From Okeania sp. SIO1I7 (lineage in GTDB: Bacteria > Cyanobacteriota > Cyanobacteriia > Cyanobacteriales > Microcoleaceae): a stretch of DNA of 64,000 bases. The stretch is from assembly GCA_010672585.1 (NCBI GenBank), contig JAAHGF010000008.1, positions 630,998-694,997 of the forward strand. The letters run 5' to 3'. A model generated the notes under the pieces. It saw only the letters and a program-made list of their open reading frames with translations. It had not been told where the DNA came from and searched no databases. The translations under genes were made by a program, and so were the position numbers. Shown piece after piece: positions 53,442 to 62,810 of the stretch. Positions within the stretch are counted from its first letter, which is position 1; each line of letters starts with the position of its first letter.

Positions 53442-56400
53442 TTATTCTGGCAACTGAGACGTTTTAATCTCGTCGCATAGCTGGCGATCGCTTTCCTCAA
53501 CATTGGGGTTATTCTGCAAATAGTTTCGCACCCAATCGCAACTCTTGACCATTAAAGAATCTAAGTTAAAGTCTAGACTCCAGAGTTTGATGGTCTCGTC
53601 ATGACTGCCGGTAGCCAAGGTCTGGCTATCGGGGCTAAAACTGAAGCTATTGAGAATGTTATTATGCCCCTGAAGGGTGCGGGTTTCAGTTCCTGTCTCT
53701 AGATCCCAGAATTTGATAGTGTCGTCAGAAGAGCCAGAAGCCAAGATATGGCCATCAGGGCTGAAACTGACGCTATCGACCCATTCAGTATGCCCCTGGA
53801 GGGTTAGGATTTCGATTCCTGTCTTTAGATTCCAGAGTTTGATGGTCTTGTCCAAACTGCCAGAAGCCAAGGTCTGGCCATCGGGACTGAAACTGACGCT
53901 ACTGACCGAGTCATCATGCCCCTGGAGGGTGCGGATTTCCTTGCCTGTCTCTAGATTCCAGAGTTTGATGGTGTTGTCACCACTGCCAGAAGCCAAGGTT
54001 TGGCCATCGGGGCTAAAACTGACGCTACTGACATAGTCATAATGCCCCTGGAGGGTGCGAATTTCCTTGCCTGTCTCTAGATTCCAGAGTTTGACGGTGT
54101 TGTCACTACTGTTAGAAGCCAAGGTCTGGCTATCGGGGCTGAAACTGAGGCTATCGATAGTGGCAGTATATCCCTGGAGGGTGTGGATTACTTTGCCTGT
54201 CTCTAGATCCCAGAGTTTAATGGTCTTGTCACTACTGCTAGAAGCCAAGGTCTGGCCATCGGGGCTAAAACTGATGCTTCTTACAATGTCAGTATGCCCC
54301 TGGAGGGTGCGGATTTCCTTGCCTGTCTCTAGATTCCAGAGTTTGATGGTCTTGTCCCAACTGCCAGAAGCCAAGGTTTGGCCATCGGGGCTAAAACTGA
54401 CGCTCTCGACATAGAAAGTATGCCCCTGGAGGGTGCGGATTTCCTTGCCTGTAGGGTCCCAGAGTGTGATAGTGTTGTCAAAACTGCCAGAAGCCAAAGT
54501 CTGGCCATCGGGGCTAAAACTGACGCTCTCGACCCATTCAGTATGCCCCTGGAGGGTGCGGATTACCTCCCCTGTCTCTAGATTCCAGAGTTTAATCGTG
54601 TTGTCAAAACTACCAGAAGCCAAGGTCTGGCCATCGGGGCTGAAACTGACGCTCCTGACAACTTCAGTATGCCCCTGGAGGGTGCGGATTACCTCTCCTG
54701 TCTCTAGATTCCAGAGTTTAATCGTGTTGTCACCACCGTTAGAAGCAGCATCACCACTGCCAGAAACCAAAGTCTGGCCATCGGGGCTGAAACTGATGCT
54801 CGTGACAACTTCAGTATGTCCCTGGAGGGTGCGAATTACCTTCCCTGTCTCTAGATTCCAGAGTTTAATCGTGTTGTTACTGCTAGAAGCCAAGGTTTGG
54901 CCATCAGGGCTGAAACTGACGTTAAAGACAATGCTAGTATGCCCCTGGAGGGTGCGGATTTCCTCCCCTGTCTCTAGATTCCAGAGTTTGATGGTCTTGT
55001 CAAAACTGCCAGAAGCCAAAGTCTGGCCATCGGGGCTGAAACTGACGCTATAGACATAGCCATCATGCCCCTGGAGGGTGCGGATTTCCTCCCCTGTCTC
55101 TAGATTCCAGAGTTTGATGGTCTTGTCCCAACTGCCAGAAGCCAAGGTCTGGCTATCAGGGCTGAAATTGATGCTACTGACATAGTTATCATGCCCCTGG
55201 AGGGTGCGGATTTCCTCTCCTGTATCTAGATTCCAGAGTTTGATAGTGTTGTCACCACTGCTAGAAGCCAAATAACCACCGCTAGAAGCCAAGGTCTGGC
55301 CATCGGGGCTGAAACTGACGCTCTCGACAGGTTGATCATGCCCCTGCAAGTGGTTACGTTCCCTGCCTTCATAAAGAACTTTCTGTAGGGCAGTAATCAC
55401 CTGTGGGTCTCTTGCCTTGTGTTTTTGTAGGATTTTTCCTGCCCTAATCACTTCCACGAAAGCTTCCATTTCTTTATGTTGAGCAAACAGAGACAAAGAA
55501 TAGCGACCGAGAGAATTGGCTTGATTAAGTTCAGAGTTTCTCCATTGCATCCAAACGGCAGCACTGAAAATCATTGCCCCCAAAAGAACTGAGCCAGCGA
55601 TGCTCCAACGGACAATTGTGTTACTGCGTTTTTTTCTAATACTACGCTGCACAAACTCAGTTTCTACATTATTCAGCCAGTTATCATCCGATTTAGATAC
55701 CTTTTTCAACAAATCCAGACGAGGGTTATTATGCCAAAGAAACCTTACCTGTTGTTGGTTTTTCCACTCCTGTGCTGCTGGAGTCAACCGCCGTTGTAGA
55801 ACTAAACCTTCCTCATCCTTCTGCTTCCACTCCAATAACTTTTTCCAACCCCGCACTAAAGCATCATGGGCAGGTTCAACATAGGAATTCCTATCCCCAT
55901 CTTTTCCTGTCACCAGTAACCTTGCTTCGGTGAAACACTTAATTACTTTCTTAACTAAATCATCTTTCTTGGGTGGATATTCTAGTTCCACTAACGAGAC
56001 TCGCCTGCGGGCTAACTCCCCTCCCCCCAGAGCAACCATCCGCAACATAACATGACGAATGACTTGCCTATAAGCCGAATTCTGATTAACTAGCGAATGA
56101 TACTCCTCATCCGCCCTCTTAGTGAGTGATTGCATTACTCCTCCTAAGTCTTGATAATCTGATTGAATCATTGTCCGCTCAAGAATTTCTCCTTCAATTT
56201 CTGCCTGTCGTTGTCGCTCTAAATACTTGAGATACAGTTCGCTCAAGGCAAAAGAAAGCAGAGGTAATGCTCCTGGCATATATGCCACTTCATCAATCAA
56301 TTGTTCTACCAATTCTTCGGGATCAAAAAACATCACCCGTACTTCTGCGGGTTTCTCAATGACTTCTCGCAGTTCTGCTCGTGTCATTGCTGATACAATA

Positions 56401-57875
56401 AATCGTCCGCTTTGCCAAGGATTTTTTAGCTCAGTCTTTTTGAGGCGATAGTCTTCAGGGATAAACTCTATGGCTGCATCTCTAATTTGGGGTTCAAAGT
56501 CAGAACGTAGAGTTAAGACTACTCGTAATTTATCCCGATGGGCATCAATTGCTGTTAGTATCTGTTGGAAAAACTCTTTGCGATCATCCTCCTTTTGACA
56601 GAGGGTAATTATTTCTTCGCTTTGGTCAATCAACAGTAATAATTTAGAATGGGGGTGATTTTTCGCCCAAAACTCTATACGATCAGCCAGGTTCTGCTGG
56701 GGGTTTTGTGGCTGGAATTCTGGGAATTGGTCATTTTTCAACCCATTATTTAACGCTTGTAAGGGAGTTTTACCCGGACGGATGGGAGGCAAAATATACC
56801 ATTCTTCGGTGGTTTCTTTACGCAGTTTCGGAATTAATCCGGCTTTCACTAAACTCGACTTACCGGAACCGGAAGCACCCAACACCACTGTGAGAGTGTG
56901 AATTTTGACAAAATCTTGTAATTTGTTGACCAGTTCAGTTCTGCCGAAAAATAGTTGGCTGTGTTTCTCATCAAATGATTCCAAACCTCGGTAGGGGTTG
57001 TTCTCAGGATTAAGTTTTGGAGCTGGTTCTAATTTCTTTGGTTCAAAACCAGGTAAAGTAAAAATAAACTCCCCTCGGTCATGCTTTTGTAACGGCCAAA
57101 GTCCAGCAGTTTGTAATTCACTAGAGCCATCTTTATCCATCAAATTATCCCGCAGATGTAGATAAAGTTCTGGGGCTGTAATTACCCCATCCCCAGTCAA
57201 ATCTGCCTTCATATCTTTCAAACCATTAATCAAAGCTCTAGCAAAAGGGGAATGAAGAAAATCTGGTGCTATTCCGCGCTCATCAGTATAGTCTAAAGCT
57301 TCTTGATTATGAGCTGCAGAGGTAATAGCTTGCCAAGCTGGATACCGGATAAAGTGGTCATAACGCTCTCGGTGAATGGTTTCAAAAGCTGGAATCAAAT
57401 TTCGATGACTTGACCAGCGAAAGTTCCCGGCAAAGCAACAGTCTAAAACGACCAATAAATGATGACATTCAAGTTGAGACAGTGCTTCATTTAGCTTTTT
57501 CATGGGAAGATAAGTCTGCCACTCTCCTAACTGAGCATCTTGAGGAATAATTGCTCCGGCTGGCCCTTCTTCACTATTACGGGCAATACCATGTCCGGCA
57601 AAGTAGAAGAGGAGGCGATCGCCTTGTGTTGGCTTAATTTCCTTGGGCAGGGTTTCAAATAAGAGTTGATTGAGTTGAGGCAATGTCGCTTCATTGTGCT
57701 CGGGAAATAGGCGAATGACTGGTTGATACGCGTACTTTTGTTCTAAAAGATTGGCGATCGCTTTAGCATCATTGACAGCAGTTTTTAGGGTGTTAATGCC
57801 ATTTTGATAATTGTTGATGCCGATCACAACTGCGATGTTGCGATCAAAATTTGTTCGGTCTAAACTCCAATTCAT
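53442..57875 (-). CDS. caspase-like (C14) / STAND NTPase / WD40 protein B
   Basis: This 1477-aa protein has the same plan as protein A: caspase-like domain (His95 in FAGHG, Cys147 in LDCCFAG), nSTAND ATPase with GASGSGKSSLV, one membrane helix (about 755-775, IAGSVLLGAMIFSAAVWMQW), then about 14 regular WD40 repeats with SFSPDGQTLASGS and IKLWNLETGEEIRTLQGH. The repeats are nearly identical at DNA level, as in fast-evolving, recombining recognition arrays. The first 700 residues are almost the same as A; the ends are unrelated in detail. Probably a ligand-triggered, membrane-attached protease switch. Target unknown. Opposite-strand frames within it are shadows of the repeats. Confidence 0.94.
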   Translation of the reverse strand: MNWSLDRTNFDRNIAVVIGINNYQNGINTLKTAVNDAKAIANLLEQKYAYQPVIRLFPEHNEATLPQLNQLLFETLPKEIKPTQGDRLLFYFAGHGIARNSEEGPAGAIIPQDAQLGEWQTYLPMKKLNEALSQLECHHLLVVLDCCFAGNFRWSSHRNLIPAFETIHRERYDHFIRYPAWQAITSAAHNQEALDYTDERGIAPDFLHSPFARALINGLKDMKADLTGDGVITAPELYLHLRDNLMDKDGSSELQTAGLWPLQKHDRGEFIFTLPGFEPKKLEPAPKLNPENNPYRGLESFDEKHSQLFFGRTELVNKLQDFVKIHTLTVVLGASGSGKSSLVKAGLIPKLRKETTEEWYILPPIRPGKTPLQALNNGLKNDQFPEFQPQNPQQNLADRIEFWAKNHPHSKLLLLIDQSEEIITLCQKEDDRKEFFQQILTAIDAHRDKLRVVLTLRSDFEPQIRDAAIEFIPEDYRLKKTELKNPWQSGRFIVSAMTRAELREVIEKPAEVRVMFFDPEELVEQLIDEVAYMPGALPLLSFALSELYLKYLERQRQAEIEGEILERTMIQSDYQDLGGVMQSLTKRADEEYHSLVNQNSAYRQVIRHVMLRMVALGGGELARRRVSLVELEYPPKKDDLVKKVIKCFTEARLLVTGKDGDRNSYVEPAHDALVRGWKKLLEWKQKDEEGLVLQRRLTPAAQEWKNQQQVRFLWHNNPRLDLLKKVSKSDDNWLNNVETEFVQRSIRKKRSNTIVRWSIAGSVLLGAMIFSAAVWMQWRNSELNQANSLGRYSLSLFAQHKEMEAFVEVIRAGKILQKHKARDPQVITALQKVLYEGRERNHLQGHDQPVESVSFSPDGQTLASSGGYLASSSGDNTIKLWNLDTGEEIRTLQGHDNYVSSINFSPDSQTLASGSWDKTIKLWNLETGEEIRTLQGHDGYVYSVSFSPDGQTLASGSFDKTIKLWNLETGEEIRTLQGHTSIVFNVSFSPDGQTLASSSNNTIKLWNLETGKVIRTLQGHTEVVTSISFSPDGQTLVSGSGDAASNGGDNTIKLWNLETGEVIRTLQGHTEVVRSVSFSPDGQTLASGSFDNTIKLWNLETGEVIRTLQGHTEWVESVSFSPDGQTLASGSFDNTITLWDPTGKEIRTLQGHTFYVESVSFSPDGQTLASGSWDKTIKLWNLETGKEIRTLQGHTDIVRSISFSPDGQTLASSSSDKTIKLWDLETGKVIHTLQGYTATIDSLSFSPDSQTLASNSSDNTVKLWNLETGKEIRTLQGHYDYVSSVSFSPDGQTLASGSGDNTIKLWNLETGKEIRTLQGHDDSVSSVSFSPDGQTLASGSLDKTIKLWNLKTGIEILTLQGHTEWVDSVSFSPDGHILASGSSDDTIKFWDLETGTETRTLQGHNNILNSFSFSPDSQTLATGSHDETIKLWSLDFNLDSLMVKSCDWVRNYLQNNPNVEESDRQLCDEIKTSQLPE

Positions 57876-57899
57876 TGCTTGTGCTCCAAATTACTATAA

Positions 57900-58060
57900 G
57901 TTCAGTAGGTTGGGTTGAGGAAGCGAAACCCAACATTTTCTGGGTTTTGTTAGGTTTTGTTGGGTTTTGTTAGGTTTTGTTAGGTTTTGTTAGGTTTTGT
58001 TGGGTTTTGTTGGGTTTATCCTACGGATAAGCTCCGCTAACACTTCGTTCTACCCAACCT
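57900..58060. repeat. GGTTTTGTTA decamer array in inverted repeat
   Basis: About ten copies of the 10-mer TTTTGTTAGG/TTTTGTTGGG (57940-58015) lie between GTAGGTTGGGTTGAGG and TACCCAACCTACG. A GATAAGCTCCGCTAACAC piece of the short interspersed repeat is inside. Non-coding. Confidence 0.85.
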
Positions 58061-58109
58061 ACGATGATCATTAACGAAAAACAGTAAATTGAGATGCACC
58101 CCAAATCAA

Positions 58110-58389
58110 AATTACGTTGAACTGCTTACCGAATAATTACAGCGGTTTTCATTTGGGTAAACCACAGTAGGGGCGATTCGCGTAATTAGGAGCATTCCGT
58201 AGGAAATCGCCCCTACACGATTTTTGCCTGTGAAGATGTGGTTCATCAATTTGAAAAGCGCTGTAAGGTGAAAATCCTCTCCTTTAAAGGAGAAACAATG
58301 AATTAATTTTCCTTTGATTAAATCCTCTCCTTTAAAGGAAGAGGTAATTCTCAATTCTCAATTATCCATTATCAATTATCCATTATCAA
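58110..58389. repeat. CGCTTTTCAAATTG element and ACCTCTTCC repeats
   Basis: TTACAGCGGTTTTCATTTGG and TCAATTTGAAAAGCGCTGTA are inverted ends around TAGGGGCGATTC...AATCGCCCCTA with an inserted GCATTCCGTAGGA piece. ACCTCTTCC-type repeat and TTATCAATTATCCA repeats follow. No gene is supported. Confidence 0.7.
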
Positions 58390-60816
58390 TTATCCATTAT
58401 TGAACCCTTTTTTTACAACAAGTGTTATCTGTTCTGTCGTCCATTCTTCACTAGCATAAGCCGCAGAATTAACATTTTTTGTGGGAGGAGCTTCTTCGCT
58501 CGCCAAGAATTTTGCCAAGAATTTTGCCAGTGGAGTAGTTGCTTTTCCAGCATTTTTAGGCTGAATTGGTTTATCCAATGCAGGTAGTTCTAGCCAGTCA
58601 AAGCTCGTCCCATCAATTGTGGCAAAAACTTTCAGAATATCCGTACCTTCCTGATAGCCATTGGGAAGGCTTGTCTTAATCCGCCACTTGACTTCCTTTC
58701 CAGAACCTACAGTTTGAAAAGCTACACCAGTTGGGTATAATTTCTTGATGCTCCAATCTGGCTGAATTGCCAGTACAGTAATATTGAGAGGTAGGGAAGA
58801 TTTGTTGCGAATATATAGGTAAGCAAATTGACCGACATCAAGAGTGGGTACATTGCCCGAATCATTGAATCGGATGAATTCTTCTGGGTCTCCAGGTTCA
58901 AAGTCATCTGGTAAACGAAATAACTCTACCTCAATCTTCCCTTTGAGTGGAGACATTGGATCGTGGTTATCCAAGTCTATATTGGCGTGATATTTAGACA
59001 AATGCACTAAACGTTTGACTACACTAATTGCGGCATTAGGGTTGCTTACTTCTAAAGCAGGTCGCAAATTAGCAATTGGTATTCCAGCACGATCCAAAAT
59101 CTCATACTCACCCAATTTGTTGATAGAAACCTGATAGTCAGCAGTTTCATCTCCAGAAACTAATTCTACCCAACCTTTGCCTTCTGGCATTGCAGACTCA
59201 ATAGCTTGTAGTGCTACTTTATAATCTATTCCTGAAGGCTGGTTTTGCTCTTCTGGTGATAACAAACGGATTTTACGGACAAGTTTGACACTAGGAGAAA
59301 GTAATAAAGCGGGTGCGCCATCTTCAATATCTTCGATCTTGTTTTCTCCTAGCATTTGAGTAATCGTTGCCCAAGAATTTACCGCACCGCGTTGTGTAAT
59401 TTTAACCAAAGCTAATCGCTGATTGGTTTGGGTAAAATCTGCAGTTCCTAATGGATAGATAGCAAACTCTGCACCTTTACGCAAACCATGAGCTTGACCT
59501 GCATTCAACTGAACCTGATTTTCTTCTAAATCTACTTGTATTACAGGTACAGTGAACTGGGGAGAGACTAAATTATTTCCAAAGAAAGAGCGATCGCTCT
59601 CTCCCTGCAACATCGGCGTTTGTTTCTCAAACTGAGTATGGACTTTAGCGAAAACGCGGTTATGAAGTGTTTTGGCACTAACTCCTGTTCCAAATTTCTC
59701 TAAAGACCTTAACATCCAGTAAGTAAGTGCTCCATGACGCTCGCCATCAAAATCTGTCTCGTAAGCAGACTCATTCTCTCGACAAGCAGCTAATAAAGTG
59801 TAACCTTTGGGTTCAGGTAGCCAACCACTACTGGTAATGTTGCGAGTATTTTGGTTGTTTTGTGCTAAACTTTCCCAGGTTTGAGCCAATTCATCCTCAG
59901 ATGCGACTAAACTGTCTGTAGGTCGTGGTGTGGTGTCAACAACACCAGTTTCTGAACGACGAATGTCACAGTCATCTCCTATGTTGCGCGCGGCACCGCC
60001 AGAGTGACAGCTATCGAGAGCGACTGTAACCACTAATCCCTTATCTACCATATTTTCTAGGAGTCTTGCTAACTCAAGGTCGCGGAGATAACGAGTTTCG
60101 GGGTTACCAATATCTGTGGGAACTAACGACTGGTCAATTCCATCTTCTCCTTTGAGCTCGGGAGAAGTTGTTGGTGCACGTCCCCCGTGACCGGAGTAGT
60201 GAATATAGACTTGGTCTTGAGGTTGAGCTTTCTCAGTAATTTCCTTAAACTTGGCTACCATATTTTCATAGGTTGGCCACAGTTCTTTAGGTTCCGATGG
60301 TTTAGTGGAACCTTCAACATTAGAAGCTGTTAGCTTCAAAATCTGCGTTTGCGGTACTTGTAGACGATTTTTCAGAAAAGCTTCTACGTGATTAATATCT
60401 CGAACACAACCCCCCAAGCTTTTGTAGTAGCTTCCATCAGATAATTTATGAGGGAAATAAAAATCAATTCCGATGAGCAGAGCGTGAAAGTTTGGGGTTT
60501 GTTTTAATGTCTCTCCTCGACCGCCTGCATCATCTCGGTCTTTTGGTCGGTCTAAATCCCTGGATGTACTTCCTCGACCGCCTGCATCGCCTCGGCCTGG
60601 TGGTCGGTCTGAATCCCTGGATGTACTTCCTCGACCGCCTGCATCCTCTCGGCCTGGTGGTCGGTCTGAAGCCCTGGGTGTCTCGGAATGCCAAATATTA
60701 GTGGTCAAACTAGGGTTTTCTTTGGGCGTGATTAATAATCGAAGCTGATGGATAACAGTAGTTAAAACAGCTCTTACAGAAAAAATTGACCAATTCTTTG
60801 ATGTTGTTAAATTCAT
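58390..60816 (-). CDS. caspase-like (C14) protease with DUF4384-like tail
   Basis: From ATG at 60816, set by AGAGGAAG six bases upstream, this is 808 aa. After a short hydrophobic segment comes an unusual three-fold repeat of RPPGREDAGGRGSTSRDSD (about 50-100). The caspase-like domain (about 108-380) has His210 in YSGHGG and Cys270 in LDSCHSGGAAR. The C-terminal half has SPLKGKIEVELFRLPDDF and GQFAYLYIRNKSSLPLNITV, the DUF4384 pattern of a beta-sandwich found in cyanobacterial metacaspase-like proteins. An earlier ATG (60855) has no site. On the same strand as, and adjacent to, the other caspase genes. Confidence 0.93.
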   Translation of the reverse strand: MNLTTSKNWSIFSVRAVLTTVIHQLRLLITPKENPSLTTNIWHSETPRASDRPPGREDAGGRGSTSRDSDRPPGRGDAGGRGSTSRDLDRPKDRDDAGGRGETLKQTPNFHALLIGIDFYFPHKLSDGSYYKSLGGCVRDINHVEAFLKNRLQVPQTQILKLTASNVEGSTKPSEPKELWPTYENMVAKFKEITEKAQPQDQVYIHYSGHGGRAPTTSPELKGEDGIDQSLVPTDIGNPETRYLRDLELARLLENMVDKGLVVTVALDSCHSGGAARNIGDDCDIRRSETGVVDTTPRPTDSLVASEDELAQTWESLAQNNQNTRNITSSGWLPEPKGYTLLAACRENESAYETDFDGERHGALTYWMLRSLEKFGTGVSAKTLHNRVFAKVHTQFEKQTPMLQGESDRSFFGNNLVSPQFTVPVIQVDLEENQVQLNAGQAHGLRKGAEFAIYPLGTADFTQTNQRLALVKITQRGAVNSWATITQMLGENKIEDIEDGAPALLLSPSVKLVRKIRLLSPEEQNQPSGIDYKVALQAIESAMPEGKGWVELVSGDETADYQVSINKLGEYEILDRAGIPIANLRPALEVSNPNAAISVVKRLVHLSKYHANIDLDNHDPMSPLKGKIEVELFRLPDDFEPGDPEEFIRFNDSGNVPTLDVGQFAYLYIRNKSSLPLNITVLAIQPDWSIKKLYPTGVAFQTVGSGKEVKWRIKTSLPNGYQEGTDILKVFATIDGTSFDWLELPALDKPIQPKNAGKATTPLAKFLAKFLASEEAPPTKNVNSAAYASEEWTTEQITLVVKKGFNNG

Positions 60817-61210
60817 AATCTTCCTCTGTGTGTTTTTTTGTTGTTGAAACTTCATTTTTAAGGATGGGGTTTAGCTGAAAAAACCGTAAGCAAAAACAAA
60901 ATATTTTCTACTTTATTTCAGTTCAAATCCGGTTAATTCACATAGAATATGCTGAGATAATTTCTGTTGATAATTTCTTAAATTACCTCAATACTAGACA
61001 TCTCTACCAAAAGAGGGAATAGGGAGTAGGAGGAAATAATTGATAATTTATGCACGATAATTGATTTGATTTTTGATGATTGGAGATGTCTATTTAATCT
61101 CCCCTACTCCCCCTACTCCCCCTACTCCCCCGCTCCCCCGCTCCCCCGCTCCCCCGCTCCCCCGCTCCCCTACTCCCCTACTCCCCTACTCTCAACTGAA
61201 TAATAAATAT
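60817..61210. other. spacer with CCCCTACTC/CCCCGCTC microsatellite
   Basis: 61095-61190 is a tandem run of CCCCCTACTC and CCCCCGCTC units. A TATCAAATCCGG-type half end lies near 60928. No gene is supported. Confidence 0.7.
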
Positions 61211-61912
61211 TCAACCAGATTTGATATCAAGTGGTTTAGACCCATCAAAACTGTCTTGCCACATTGAGCAAATTGTCTCGCCTGCTGCACTAGCAATTTT
61301 CTGCACAATTAAGGTAGCAACAATAGCAGCGATCGCCGGAGCTAACCCTAAATTAGTAACCAAAATGGGAGTCAACACACCCGCAGCTTTTGTGGAACTT
61401 TCATTGTAAGCATCGTCAATTTTTTGCATTGTCTCACCACCATCACCAAATGGGTCGCGACCGCATAATAAATCGTAAGCTTCTCCATTTAGGCGTTTAA
61501 AAAAATTCTGACCAAATTCTATAAATTTATGGCGTTGGTGAAAAGAGGTATGATATCTGTCCCGATAAGGGCGCGATAGAACTCTGTTCCGGTCTCCCGA
61601 ATCCCTATTGGGGTTTCTTCTTCTTTCTTCCGTCCTGACTGGGTTATCCTGACTTCTCCTCCTGGGACTGTTTAGGGGTGGGTTGACTCCTAAGTAATTA
61701 AGATTAGTATCATACCCTAATTCACCAACGCCAAATTTATTACCCTCTGGACTTCTGGGAACAGCCGTCAGGGTATTGATATTGATAGATTCTACAGAAG
61801 TACTTTTGGTTAAATTATCTTCCAAACTTTGCACTTGCATCCCAAGTTGAACCTGCAATGTCTCCTCATCAAGTTCTGCTAGTTTTTCAATTAACTCATT
61901 AATGTCTGCCAT
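61211..61912 (-). CDS. small protein with hydrophobic tail, carrying an in-frame miniature element
   Basis: This 233-aa frame has three parts. Residues 1-60 (MADINELIEKLAELDEETLQ) are acidic and helical, like a leader or adaptor. Residues about 61-130 are encoded by a 202-bp miniature element plus one 8-bp target copy (210 bp, divisible by 3), giving an Arg-rich insert with RRRSQDNPVRTEERRR. Residues 131-233 hold KRLNGEAYDLLCGRDPFGDG and a hydrophobic segment LVTNLGLAPAIAAIVATLIV. The tail resembles small proteins near caspase and CHAT genes in cyanobacteria. AGGAACGTT lies before the ATG. Function unknown; association with the neighbouring proteases is likely from position. Confidence 0.78.
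   Translation of the reverse strand: MADINELIEKLAELDEETLQVQLGMQVQSLEDNLTKSTSVESININTLTAVPRSPEGNKFGVGELGYDTNLNYLGVNPPLNSPRRRSQDNPVRTEERRRNPNRDSGDRNRVLSRPYRDRYHTSFHQRHKFIEFGQNFFKRLNGEAYDLLCGRDPFGDGGETMQKIDDAYNESSTKAAGVLTPILVTNLGLAPAIAAIVATLIVQKIASAAGETICSMWQDSFDGSKPLDIKSG
61531..61732. mobile_element. miniature element, GGCGTTGGT family, copy 3 (within a gene)
   Basis: 202 bp from GGCGTTGGTGAA to TTCACCAACGCC with perfect 8-bp duplication AAATTTAT (61523-61530 and 61733-61740). Inner GGTATGATATC and AGTATCATACC are inverted as in the copies at 24412 and 38957. It contains no stop in the host frame. Confidence 0.95.
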
Positions 61913-62268
61913 AACGTTCCTCTAATATTTTCTCAAGTTGTTGTATTGACCTTTGAGAGAATTTGTAGGAATCCAAATAATTCAAGACACCAAAGTCTCA
62001 ATAAAGCTTTTGAAATTACCTATGACTATATATAACAGTAATTATGCTGGCAATTCCGGTCAAAAATATTATTGGGAGTTTTAGTATTTATACTTAGAAA
62101 CCTTTGTACTCTTAGGGCTAACTACTGAAGTCGAATAATTGGACACGCATTAGACAAATATTAATAAATCTTGAAAATATCCTAATTATTTGCTATCATA
62201 GATATATTTTTATAATAAATTGTCAAAGACTTTTTTTCATGGTGTGCGTGTTCCAATGCAATCAATAA
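61913..62268. other. AT-rich spacer
   Basis: About 350 bp with no ORF or repeat that I recognise; it presumably holds the promoter of the 61211 gene. Confidence 0.5.
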
Positions 62269-62470
62269 TGCGGTTTTGAAGCAGACAGAGATTTTAACGC
62301 TGCTATCAACTTGAAAAACTATGTGCATCAGTAGCTTGAGAACAAGAGCGAATTTAAGCCTGTGGAGAGAAGAAGGTTACAGACTGCGGTCGGTGATTCT
62401 CATAGAAGCAGGAAGCTAACTCCAAAGCTCAAATCTCATTTGGGTAAGTTTGGGTAAGTTTAGTAGAATG
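62269..62470 (+). pseudogene. tnpB: tnpB 3' fragment plus element right end
   Basis: CGFEADRDFNAAINLKNYVHQ-like C-terminal codons (62269-62334) end at TAG, followed by the same right end as at 7679-7814 (AATTTAAGCCTGTGGAGA, TTACAGACTGCGGTC, GGGTAAGTTTGGGTAAG). The first three quarters of tnpB are missing. It gives an uninterrupted reference for the insertion-riddled copy at 7815-8972. Confidence 0.85.
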
Positions 62471-62810
62471 GTTTGTTGCAACGCACCTTATGCCACAAGT
62501 AGGCCTTAACGAAGTCAGAAGTTAGAAGTCAGAAGCGAGTGTGTAATTCTGAGGTCCCCTCAGAATGTAAGACACACTTCATTTCAGTCAGAAGTTAACC
62601 CACCCGCGGGCCCCTCCCAGGAGGGGAGGGGAAGTAGGGGATTTGAGCTTCGCTCTAAAAACCCGATCGCCTTAAAAGGCGGGGTTGCGCGACCCATAAC
62701 CCGTGGTATCCACAATTGCTTGGGGTTTTGTAGACACGAAGTGGCGTGTCGGAGACTATCCCCACGAATATTGATTCTGTCTCCAGAATTGCTGTCTCGT
62801 GACTCCTTCT
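62471..62810. other. repeat-containing spacer
   Basis: GTCAGAAGTTAGAAGTCAGAA heptads, a hairpin ATTCTGAGG-TCC-CCTCAGAAT (about 62552-62572) nested in GTGTGT/ACACAC, and the GC-rich CCCCTCCCAGGAGGGG unit. The 62584-62814 frame is not supported. Confidence 0.6.

Noticed and set aside
53677-55053. Long plus-strand ORFs opposite the WD40 repeats
   Set aside because: They are antisense shadows of the repetitive WD40 coding sequence on the minus strand.
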